A DNA stretch of 64,000 nt from Mytilus trossulus (Eukaryota; Mollusca; Bivalvia; Mytilida; Mytilidae): the NCBI RefSeq assembly GCF_036588685.1, contig NC_086379.1:13873862-13937861 (forward strand). Reading direction: 5' to 3'. The position numbers were made by a program, and so were the translations under genes. Shown here piece by piece: positions 50,737 through 60,252 of this stretch. Below the pieces are notes generated by a model that searched no databases, was not told the DNA's origin, and worked only from the letters and a program-made list of their open reading frames with translations. How positions within the stretch are numbered: the first letter of the stretch is position 1; every line of letters begins with the position of its first letter.

Positions 50737-51393
50737 GGACTCTAAAGTGCGATGGTACTCTAAAGTGCGATGGTCACGCTAAAGTGCGATGGTATACGCG
50801 TACGATGGTGTATCATGCTAAAGTGCGATGGTTGTTTGTTCGCTAAAGTACTTTGGTGTCATTGTTACAAAGACAATTTATAATTCACGCATGAAAACAT
50901 GTATGTCTATTTTACCGTCGGACGTTACTTTTATTAAAATCGACAGCATTTTAACGGGGATCACAAAGTAAACTGCCACATAAACAATGATTCAAATATA
51001 TCCATTTGCTTCTAATAGAAGCAGGATAAGTATGCGTATACTGTTTTGTCTGTATATAGTAAAATTGTTGACTGTAGAATACAAGTCCTTCTTCCAGCAC
51101 TCGAAAATAATAAACATTGCGCTGCAGCCGACAACGAACGTTAAGTTTAAATCAATTACTAGTAAGTCATGGGCATTTGATGTAAACATTGTTAATAAAA
51201 TATTTAATCTATCTTCCGGCATGTTTTTGGTTTGTATAAACGACTGTTAACGTCATAATCAAGCTACGTTTCTTACGTCTATACTTTCGCGGACCATCGC
51301 ACTTTAGCGTGTGGATGCATCGCACTTTAGCGGACACCATCGCACTTTAGCGTGACCATCGCACTTTAGCGTCCCCATCGCACTTTAGAGTCC
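50737..51393. mobile_element. TIR element with CTAAAGTGCGATGG arrays, TA target duplication
   Basis: Ends GGACTC/GAGTCC are flanked on both sides by TA. Four direct copies of CTAAAGTGCGATGGT lie at the left end (50742, 50760, 50779, 50818). Five inverted copies lie at the right end (about 51293-51388). No transposase is seen in the 657 bp, so it would be non-autonomous and Tc1/mariner-like by its TA sites. Confidence 0.8.
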
Positions 51394-51814
51394 TACATAT
51401 GTATGTACATTATGTGAGAGGTTAATTATTTGCAACGGAGCATGCATGAAAAAAAAACAATCATGTAAATGTAAAAAAAAAATATGACGTTCCTTGTGGA
51501 AGCAAGTATCACCTTGAGCCAGAGTAACACAATAGGATTCACGGATATAAAATTAAATTAAATTAATGTTAAATTCCAAATGTTCGCTTATTTACTTTAT
51601 CCAACTAATTGTAATTATAATTTGTATAATTATTTTTTTTTCATAAAAATTATATTTGTTTAAATTTAACCCATAGGATCCCAAAACATTTATGGTCAGC
51701 TGGCCAATGGTAGGATTTGAATCGAGTATAAATGACGAGTCTCAAATGACGTAGGCTTATTTTTCTTTCCTACCGTTCATTTCGGTCAAAGGTTTACTTT
51801 TATAATTTGTAATT

Positions 51815-52033
51815 TATATTGAGAGTTGTCTCATTAGCACTCATACCACATTTCCTTATATTTTTTCACTTTAAACAAATATTTTTTTTCTCCACATTTT
51901 AAAAGCCTTCTTACAAAAAATAAAATCACAAAAATACTTAACTCTCTTATATTGAGAGTTGTCTCATTAGCACTCATACCACATTTCCTTATATTTTTTC
52001 ACTTTAAACAAATATTTTTTTTCTCCACATTTT
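51815..52033. repeat. Recent 132-bp-spaced tandem duplication
   Basis: About 86 bp at 51815-51900 (ATTGAGAGTTGTCTCATTAG to CTCCACATTTT) is repeated almost perfectly at 51947-52033. The duplicated piece belongs to a dispersed mussel repeat. Confidence 0.85.
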
Positions 52034-52675
52034 TTCACCCGAAAATTCAATATTTAAACTTTAAACTTAAAAACATCAGATATGCATTTGCTCTACAAAT
52101 GATTTTTTTTTCATTGGAGAAATGTGGATGTATAAACACGGCCCGTAGGATTCAGTAGGTTGACTTTGGGAGGAAATATTTCGTAGTGTACCTAAATACT
52201 GGTTTTCGATCGCAATATTCAGTATGTTACACATATAATTATCCCAATATAAAAGCCTCATGAGAATGGCTATTAGCTATATCTGGATTATCATCAATGA
52301 TTGTAGTACCGGAAAACAGGATATAGTTTACCTTATTTGCAATACTTCCTATTGTAAATGTAAGAGTTGTTACATGTACTTTGAAAATGTCATGATTATA
52401 AATTTGCATGAGATACTTGCCACTAGAAGTATTTTTGTAACGCCCTTCTTTAAGTTGGAGTTACTCATTTGCAGTGTATAGTTTTTGGACTTATATTATG
52501 TGTGGCTTCGTCTTTGTTCATAGTTTTTTTTTCTTTCTTTTTGATATATGAAATTTGATCGCACCTGGGATGTCCTCTTGCTTTTGATATCAATTTGTGC
52601 TCTAAATATACATTAACTATCTGCTGATGTTAATCAATAACTGAGAGACAATTGTAAAGATTGATATACACTCAC

Positions 52676-52740
52676 CTTGTTTTCGGGAAGTGTTTGAGAA
52701 CTAACAACCACAAAGACACTGTATGCCAGTCGTGATAACA
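52676..52740 (-). other. Copy 3 leader exon
   Basis: Donor GAAAACAAG|GTGAGT matches the copy 1 and 2 leaders. An ATG at 52741-52739 opens a short frame (MLSRLAYSVFVVVSSQ) that looks like a start of a signal peptide. It ends in phase 0, whereas exon 2 needs phase 1, so direct splicing to exon 2 would be out of frame. Confidence 0.5.
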
Positions 52741-52967
52741 TTGCATGACCTCATTAATAATTGATAAGATCGAAACGATGTTATCGTATTTGCACGATCA
52801 AATGTAGAGTTAGACAAAGGTATGGATATTAAAGTCTGAAGAATCGGGATTAGATTTCTGTCAACTTGAAGAAAACGATTATCGTGATGTTTATCGAAGT
52901 TATCGAACTACAATTCCCTTCCCTTTCATAAATGTGACCTACCGAATTAGACACTAATGGAGTAGGT

Positions 52968-53107
52968 CCGGTAAGGACCGATTTTGGCCTCAAATTTCAG
53001 GTTCATCTGACGAAAGATGTTGACCATTTTTAATCACTTAAGTGTCTATTTTATTTGATTCAATTAATTTATGTGAAAGATTTTTACTAATTTAGTCATT
53101 GAAAACG
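52968..53107. mobile_element. End fragment of the 37.5-kb TIR element family
   Basis: GGAGTAGGTCCGGTAAGGAC and the following 100 bp match the right end of 37495-38046 in inverted orientation. The rest is missing. Confidence 0.75.
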
Positions 53108-53327
53108 TTCCAATGATTTAGAGGAGAGCTAACATGTTTAACTCAGCCTTATTCTGTATATGCATGTCTTTTGTCGCTGTATATCATATGTGTTTGTACA
53201 TAAATCAGGCCATCAATTTTCTCGTTTGATATTTTTTACTTTTACTTTTTATTGAAATCCTTGCAGTGACCACTTCGTCGTCACTTTGTCATACCGCATT
53301 TTTTTTAAATTTTATATAATTTATGAA

Positions 53328-53876
53328 GGACTCGGGGTTGCGATGAAGACGCTGGTGTGAGATGGTCACACTGAAGTGCGATTGTATGCGTCGAGGTGCG
53401 ATGAGCTTTATTTTCTGACATATTTGTACTGCATCTGCGATCTACTTTATTACGTATTTTTATTAACAGCAGTCGTATAAATTTTTCCCGTATTAGGTTT
53501 CGTTCTGACTAACCAAGAAGCATTTCAAACAACCATCCCATTTTTTTTTATGTCAACGTATTTTGTGTATGTAGCGTCAATATCTCGATACGATTGTATA
53601 AACGAATTCTGTTTTGTCTGAGCTATTTATACAGTATAAATTGAATGTTCACTGCAACGTTATGTGCAATAAGGCCTCCAATCCAGCATGTTTTAAAAAC
53701 TGTTGATGTTCTTCATGAAAAAAAGGAAAAGCTACTTTTTAAAAATTTGTGTAAATCATCGAACTTCAGCGTATAAACCATCGTACTACGGCGTGATTAA
53801 AAACGCACTTCAGCGTTAAACAATCGCACTTCAGCGCGAGCATCGTGGTTCCGAGTACCCGCGCGGTTCAGGGTCC
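53328..53876. mobile_element. Second, diverged member of the CTAAAGTGCGATGG element family
   Basis: Starts GGACTC and ends GGGTCC. Sub-terminal motifs CTGAAGTGCGATTG (left) and CAATCGCACTTCAGCG (right) are inverted arrays like those at 50.7 kb. The interior also shares a TTTTGTCTG block. It ends about 75 bp from the fucosyltransferase stop codon. Confidence 0.7.
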
Positions 53877-53950
53877 TGTATATATATATTGAAATTTTCA
53901 TCATCAAGAGGAAGATATAGAAGAAAGCAGAAGACAATTTTCATTTAATT

Positions 53951-55090
53951 TTATGTTTTTATCGTTATTTCATCGTCAGACATGCACACATCTTTACGGT
54001 ACCAGTCGTTATAATTTTTACCAGTCCATGTCAGGTTTCTCGTTTTATATGTATTCATTAATTCACATAAATCACACATTGCTCTCCAATAATTTTTTTC
54101 ATTGTCTATATGATATTTATCAGTTTCTTTTAGATACGATATATATTCATTTTCATTAGATGCAAGTTTTAATAAATATTCGGCCAGATGTTTCGGACTG
54201 TCGAAATCTGAAACATCTATATAAGTTTTTGGAGGTAGAATCGATTTTACATTCGGAGCTGTTCTGGCTACATATATTGCATTACTATTGTCTAGAAAGG
54301 TGTGGAAAACTTTCTCGGTTACATAATCTTTGCACAAACTATTTTCAAATCCTAAGTAAAATTTATAATTTTGAGACAAAAGTTCGTGACAGGCTGGCAT
54401 ACCTTCTACGGGACAAGGGGCTTTACCACATCGTCCATAAATATCAACACTAATATATTTTTCCATCTCCGAGACGTACTCGCGACGTTTTGCCCCTGAC
54501 CCGCAATTGCTTACCGCCCAAGCAACCAATTTAGTTTTGTTTTTAAAAATCTCGTGGTAATTTTTATCTAAAGGCTGCGTCCTCCTAAAGGTTTCATAGT
54601 TCAACAGAATTTCACTGTCCTGTCTGTAAGTCATGCTCCAATCAAACTTGTTGTCCCACACGTGACTTAAATCTGAATCTGAAGCAGGGCTTTCAATATT
54701 GACAATCACCCAAATTTGACCATCTTTTTTTACCGGAACGTTGCTCCACATATCTCGATATGCAAATAAAACTGCTTCGCTGGTATTAAGCTTTTTCTTG
54801 TCCTCAGTCAAAATACAATTTGTATATCTACACTCGGTGAAATTAAAACTTCCTTTGAAATAGGGTTGCTTTGCATACCACAGAATATGTATGTCTGGCT
54901 TAGTTTTGTTTTGGATTAAAGTTAATACAGCATGTTCACTCATGTTACTTGATTCCGCAAAGAATGATCGGAAATAAGATACTGTTTGAGGATCTGGACG
55001 CAAACTTGTGATAATTTGCCGTTGTTCTAGCAGCACTAGTACTGCACCGATAAAAATTATGAAACAGTAAATAAAAAGTTTCTTCTTCAT
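53951..55090 (-). CDS. Alpha-1,3-fucosyltransferase (GT10 family)
   Basis: 379 residues. A short basic tail (MKKK) and one membrane segment (about 5-21) give the type II topology of Golgi glycosyltransferases. The family transfers fucose from GDP-fucose to GlcNAc of glycans in the Golgi lumen. Diagnostic motifs: FDWSMTYRQDSEI (149-161), VAWAVSNCGSGAKRREYV (189-206), FYLGFENSLCKDYVTEKVF (244-262) and a C-terminal CxxC (339-342). Candidate N-glycosylation sites lie at 49, 61, 83, 102, 184 and 352. The ATG sits 8 nt after a 3' splice site (GTTGCAG|GTATTCAT), so a 5' UTR exon is expected upstream, while the whole coding region is one exon. Length and motifs look complete. Acceptor specificity (core or antennal fucose) cannot be read from sequence. 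It lies upstream of the MACPF-ApeC array on the same strand, with no visible functional link. Confidence 0.93.
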   Translation of the reverse strand: MKKKLFIYCFIIFIGAVLVLLEQRQIITSLRPDPQTVSYFRSFFAESSNMSEHAVLTLIQNKTKPDIHILWYAKQPYFKGSFNFTECRYTNCILTEDKKKLNTSEAVLFAYRDMWSNVPVKKDGQIWVIVNIESPASDSDLSHVWDNKFDWSMTYRQDSEILLNYETFRRTQPLDKNYHEIFKNKTKLVAWAVSNCGSGAKRREYVSEMEKYISVDIYGRCGKAPCPVEGMPACHELLSQNYKFYLGFENSLCKDYVTEKVFHTFLDNSNAIYVARTAPNVKSILPPKTYIDVSDFDSPKHLAEYLLKLASNENEYISYLKETDKYHIDNEKNYWRAMCDLCELMNTYKTRNLTWTGKNYNDWYRKDVCMSDDEITIKT

Positions 55091-55100
55091 ATGAATACCT
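55091..55100 (-). promoter_or_regulatory. 3' splice site upstream of the fucosyltransferase ATG
   Basis: Minus-strand GTTGCAG followed by GTATTCATATG. The AG is at 55100-55099, which places the coding start 8 nt into an internal exon and implies an unseen 5' UTR exon at higher coordinates. Confidence 0.6.
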
Positions 55101-58086
55101 GCAACATGAAAATAAGTTATTAAATATACTTATTATTATATAAGAAATATGGTTCATGAAATTCGGAAAATCCAGAAAATACACGAATAGTCACTGTGCT
55201 TTGAATTCATTATCTGTCCCGGATTATAAGTTTGGTAATGTTTAAAAGGCTACATGACTTTATTAGTTGTTTTTGGCTTTGCACTAGTTTTATTGACTGA
55301 GATTATCGATTCATTTTGCGTTTGTTGTTTTTGTGGTTTCGTTTCGATTTGATGCGTTTAGTTGTGCTTTACGCCATTGGTCCAGATTAACTAGGGTGGT
55401 ATAAGTGCTCATAAACATGTGTGTTCCTATACATGTCCCAAGTCGGGGGTCTGAACTTCATTATTTGTCGTTGCTTGGGGACTGTATAATTTTATTGTTT
55501 CATTAATGTATTGTCAAAAATCAGGGCATACATATTTGATTTTGAATCGTTTCCCATTTTGTCAATTTGGGCCTTTTATAGTCGACTATATTGTATAGAT
55601 TTTGCTCATTGTTGAAAGCCGAACAGTGACGTCATCATTTTGAGTAGTATGTTTGGTATTTGTCTTATCGGCAATCATATCACATCTCATTGTATTAAAT
55701 TCATGAAACCAGTTCCTCAAATTCTGTTCTATTTATACATTTGCAAAACAGTTTTGTTCTTTATTTCCATCGCGTGAATAGCTTGATCTGTTTTAGAATT
55801 TACCAAATTTAGTTAAGACAAAAAAAGAGCACGATCTATTTTTAGAATCCCTGGAAAAGAATGACCATTATTGCCTACATATAATATTTAATAAAGTGTA
55901 CAAATCAGAGATGAAATACATTCCACAACCATAACATTGAGAATTGAAATTGGAAATGTGTCTTAGAGACCAAAAGGCAAAAAAGGGCCGCCAAATAGTC
56001 TTCAACACAGCGAAAAAAAAATTACACACCCGGAGTCGGTCTTTAGTTGGCCAATTAACAATAATGTGTACTGTTCGGTGAACTTATCTTATCGCAAGCA
56101 CTTTTAATGCAATAAGATATGAAAGCCTCTATGCTCGACAAGCACATATAACCCTCCCCTCAAGACCCTCCGATCTCTGATCCGTGGTGTGAACAATACG
56201 ATTTATGTTCTGGACAATGCATGGATCGTCATTTAATACTGCAACGGTACAAATCACCAAGCAGATCATATATGTAACATGAAACTGGTTTAGAATATAG
56301 AAAAAACACATTCCAGCCGAACAAATGCACTCATTGTAAAATCATAGTTAATATTAAAATATTTTACTGAGTGTCATGAAACGGACAACGGTTTTAAGGT
56401 TAATGGTCATGTATGTAACACCCAAGTATACAATACAGTAATATGATTTGATTTTTGAATCAACACGAATGTCAATTAAAACGTAAAAAAACATACCTTA
56501 ATAGGAATATGTGTGTTTTAAACTACACTCTATTCTCATTCATACAAATACAATGTTTTGTTTATTTATTTATAACTTTAATGTTAAAGGACACAAATTC
56601 TTCCTGTTAAAATGAACTAGATATTTAAGCATTTCCCGGTAGATTATGTTTTTCCTGGTATGTAAATGACATAATTATTATACTAAGTGCAGTTTATCTT
56701 TGAGATTCTAAATGTCATAATAGTATGTATAATTGTATTCATTCGTCCAAAAAATTGAGTGATGTTGAAATTACTGAATACGCTGAACACGTATCTTTGT
56801 GGAGGAGAGGCATGTTTGCTTTCTTAATACACTGGTGAAAACAAATAACATGGTTATGTTTGCTTCTGTTGCTGTTTATAAAATGTCTAATGCATTTCCT
56901 TTGTAATGCGGGCAGATGCAAAAATGGGTTGTTAACGTGTTTTATGAGATTTTAAACCTCCTTCATAAACCTAGTCAAATTGAATATGAAATAAAACACA
57001 CACATCAATACGCTCACTAAAACTCAATCCTAGTCCGATGTTAGAAAGAGTAAAAAAGAGGGACGAAAGATACCAAAGGGACAGTCAAACTCATAAATGT
57101 AAAACAAACTGACAACGCCATGGCTAAAAATGAAAAAGACAAACAGACAAAAAAAAAGTACACATAGAAAACCAAAAAATAAACAACACGAACCCCACCA
57201 AAAACTAGGGGTGATTTCAGTAGCCGAGGGTAACAAACAAAAAGTACCCTTTGAACTAGCAGTTACTGATCTCATGACTTCAATACATATAGTATATATA
57301 AGTTCGAAAAACTCCTTTATATATGAAAATGTAGATCTAATGTATTTCATAACTTTTCAGTAAGCAAAAACAAAAATATAAAATTCTGACATGTCTCTGT
57401 GTAACATTTTCGAATATTTTTATAGCATATCTATCAATAATTTAGATATATAAGATAATCAACCTATTAAACAGAAACCGATAGAAAAAGATCTAAAAAA
57501 AAATCATTTATTTTAAATCATAAAATTGTTGAATGTTCGACCGAAACAAATGCGTAGTTTGATGATTTTAAAAACTTAATTAAAATTAAATTATGTAAAT
57601 TACAATATGATATTATCATATATATTTGTACATATGCATGAGTGATCTGTAGCTAGATATAATCCACTGGGAGTCTACATGTTAGATCGCGTGATACAAG
57701 TATCTAGAAAACATGATCACTAATATACTATTATCTTCCCTCGCTAGAAGGAGGTTGACATGCATAAATACATGTATCAACGACATTTATATTGTTTGCC
57801 TTATACAGTATATTTATTTGCAATATTGCATGTATTTTTAAATTTAAATTTGTCGACGGTGTCAAAAATCGGTTAAATGATAAATGTCTATTGTAAAACT
57901 GTTTGAATTGGGTCCAGTAGTTTCAGAGAAGAAGATTTTTGTAAAAGATAACGATGACGGAAGACATACGCTAAGTGATGAGAAATGCTCTCTTGGCAAT
58001 TTATACCAAACGAGCTAAAAATCAACAAACAAATGCATACAACAAAAAACATGTTGTAACTTTCAAAGTTAATTGGTCGAATACAT
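55101..58086. other. Upstream region of the fucosyltransferase
   Basis: Should contain its 5' UTR exon and promoter, but neither can be placed. A dispersed repeat lies at 57052-57240. Other short frames have no recognisable features. Confidence 0.4.
57052..57240 (+). repeat. AAAGAGGGACGAAAGATACC dispersed repeat, third copy
   Basis: GAGGGACGAAAGATACCAAA through CACCAAAAACTAGGGGTGAT. The overlapping open frames on both strands are repeat-borne. Confidence 0.8.
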
Positions 58087-58186
58087 CTGAGGCACGACGC
58101 CAGGTGCCGGTAAAGGCCTGACAACCGCTCTGGTAGAGGCCCCGTCCAGGAGGACCTAGGTACCCGGACATGGCGCCAATAGACGT
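58087..58186. other. GC-rich segment joined to the 18S fragment
   Basis: About 100 bp (GGCACGACGCCAGGTGCCGG to GGACATGGCGCC) that is far more GC-rich than its surroundings and directly continues the 18S fragment. I cannot identify it. It may be part of the same chimeric insertion. Confidence 0.4.
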
Positions 58187-58296
58187 CCCGGCGGATCGCT
58201 AGTTGGCATCGTTTATGGTCAGAACTACGACGGTATCTGATCGTCTTCGAACCTCTTGACTAATGAAAACATGCTTGGCAAATGCTTTTGCAGCTG
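58187..58296 (-). pseudogene. 18S rRNA fragment (rRNA pseudogene)
   Basis: The minus strand reads AAAGCATTTGCCAAGCATG, then GAGGTTCGAAGACGATCAGA, TACCGTCGTAGTTCTGACCA and TAAACGATGCCAACTAGCGA up to CCGCCGG. This is a highly conserved segment of eukaryotic 18S rRNA. About a dozen bases between TCAAGAG and GTTCGAAG appear to be deleted, and homology stops abruptly at both ends. It is not a functional gene. Confidence 0.8.
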
Positions 58297-59274
58297 CTGC
58301 CACTATCAATGGTTTTTTTATATGAAAAACTTGATGAAAAAAAAGAGAACTGTGAGTAGACAATTCCCTTCCTCCTGGTCCAAGTTTAGTCCTCTAATAA
58401 CATTACTATTTTTACTATTTCTATTTTCTGTTCTGATATTTTTTTCTAATATCTATGTGCCACTCGAGGACTTCGCATTAAAACAAAATAAGAATGAAAG
58501 CATCAGTATAAAACGTTAAAAATTGAATAAGAATGCGAAGTCATCTGTTATAGGACTAGGTCCAAGTCCAACCATGTTCGAGAGAAAGAGAATGATATTG
58601 TATTCCATCCAAGTCCGTTAAAGGTTTTGTTAGAAGTTTTCTTTGACGGTTGTCACTTAAAACAATCCATTAAAAAAACTTTGATAGTAAAAACGGGTCT
58701 TAGAATGAAGAGAAAAAATAGACATACTTTGTACTAGTCTGAGATTACTCTGACGTCCAAACGGCTGAATGACGATTGGTTGCTTGATTGTTGAATGCAT
58801 AACGTTCAGTGGCAAATAATCCATACTGGAGAGGTAAAGAGATCGCCATTGGCAAGTGTATAAGTTAACTTCAGTTTATACAGAAGTCAGTGGATTTGTA
58901 AAACTAATAGTTAGAACAATAAAGTAGTTCTGACGTCAGAGAAATGGTTTAATTATAATGTCATACAAGTATACAAGACTTATTTTATAAACTGGTCTAT
59001 CTAAGTAAAATAATTATTTGAACATATTTGTACCACACTATCATATGTTTCATTAAAATCGATATACATTACTTGAAGTTAAGCGTGTACTTAGGTGAGT
59101 ATAAGGAATGTTTGGAAGATGTTTGTGTTTCTCTACGATAAAGGATAAAATGTCTTGCCCCATGACACGAATTGTTTTCGTTTCACATAAGATTTCAAAT
59201 ACTTAAAAGGTAATTTACTATAATCAAGTATATTCTAGGTTCTTTTCTTTTGAGACACAAATAATATTAACAAT

Positions 59275-59302
59275 GCATATATATATAATTATATATATAT
59301 AA
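59275..59302. repeat. AT dinucleotide microsatellite
   Basis: Alternating AT on both sides of an AATT centre. Confidence 0.85.
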
Positions 59303-60005
59303 GGTTAAAGTCAAAGTCAGCCTTTGTCCGCTTAAAAAAGATACATGTATATAGAAAGGGAGCTTCAAAACTTATTTATATTTTACTTATTTTTCCTTTT
59401 TTTTATTTAGGTCGTGTATAAATATACCCCATTAGATACGCTTTGGCCATATATCATGAAAGTCAAATTTACATGAAATATTTCTGACTGAACTTGCCCA
59501 ATTCAATTTGTCGTTAGGTTTTGTTTAATGAACTGTCCAACGCGTCTTCATAACATGCTGTCAATAAACAGTTATCAATAATATAACATTTCAAACCAAA
59601 ACCGAATCATTTTTACATTTTAGGAGGATCTATATGGGGGTTTACAATATAGTGAATATTGGATCAATATTACAGAAAATGGGCAAAAAGATAAAGGGTA
59701 GAAATCATAGACCAAAAATTAAAAAAATATACAGACTTATGGGCAGTTCAAACATAGAAAATATGGACAAAATGTACTAAAAAAACCCAACATCTGATCT
59801 TAAAAATGTTGCTTATAAATAACATAATGCAGGACCCCCATTCAGGTCCTCATATACACGATATGAAATTTATATAAATTGAATTTGTTGTCCTAATATA
59901 ATATTGCCGTTTTCAATTTCATTATGTCGTGTCGTTATCTCTTCAATTCAACCCAAGCGAAAATAAGATGTAAATAATGACAAGTTATAACATTTTCTCT
60001 AAATT

Positions 60006-60252
60006 GATATAGGAAGATGTGGTGTGAGTACCAATGAGACAACTCTCCATCCAAATAACAATTTAAAAAGTAAATCATTATAGGTCAATGTATGGCCTTC
60101 AACACGGAGCCTTGGCTCACACCGAACAACAAGCTTTAAAGGACCCCAAAATTACTAGTGTAAAACCATTCAAACGGGAAAACCAACGGTCTAATCTATA
60201 TAAACAAAACGAGAAACGAGAAACACGTATATATTACATAAACAAACGACAA
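60006..60252 (+). repeat. Dispersed mussel repeat A, second copy
   Basis: Near-identical to 24966-25213. The 64-codon open frame inside it is also present in the other copy and is repeat-borne. Confidence 0.85.

Larger units (their letters stand above)
34762..52740 (-). pseudogene. MACPF-ApeC protein copy 3, missing exon 1 and with a stop in exon 5
   Basis: Exons homologous to copy 2 exons 2-9 lie at 48704-48657, 47459-47260, 46759-46673, 44397-44049, 43379-43206, 42206-42078, 37198-37081 and 35017-34762. All have AG/GT borders and the same phases, and all match copy 2 in length except exon 5 (+6 nt). The leader exon donor is present at 52676. However, the 4-kb interval 48.7-52.7 kb has no recognisable exon 1, so signal peptide and MACPF start are absent. 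Exon 5 has an in-frame TAA at 44272-44274. Intron 7 holds a decayed reverse transcriptase. The conserved exon lengths suggest recent inactivation. An internal ATG just after the stop could start a product with only the C-terminal part, but it would lack a signal peptide. Confidence 0.82.

Noticed and set aside
57888..58052. Minus-strand 54-codon frame starting with a hydrophobic leader (MFFVVCICLLIFSSFG), possible secreted peptide
   Set aside because: No cysteine pattern, no splice sites and no relative in the window; a hydrophobic start is common by chance in AT-rich DNA.
58225..58250. GGTTCGAAGAC on the minus strand as a tRNA-type B box of a SINE
   Set aside because: The sequence is fully explained by the 18S rRNA segment, and no A box at the right distance was seen.
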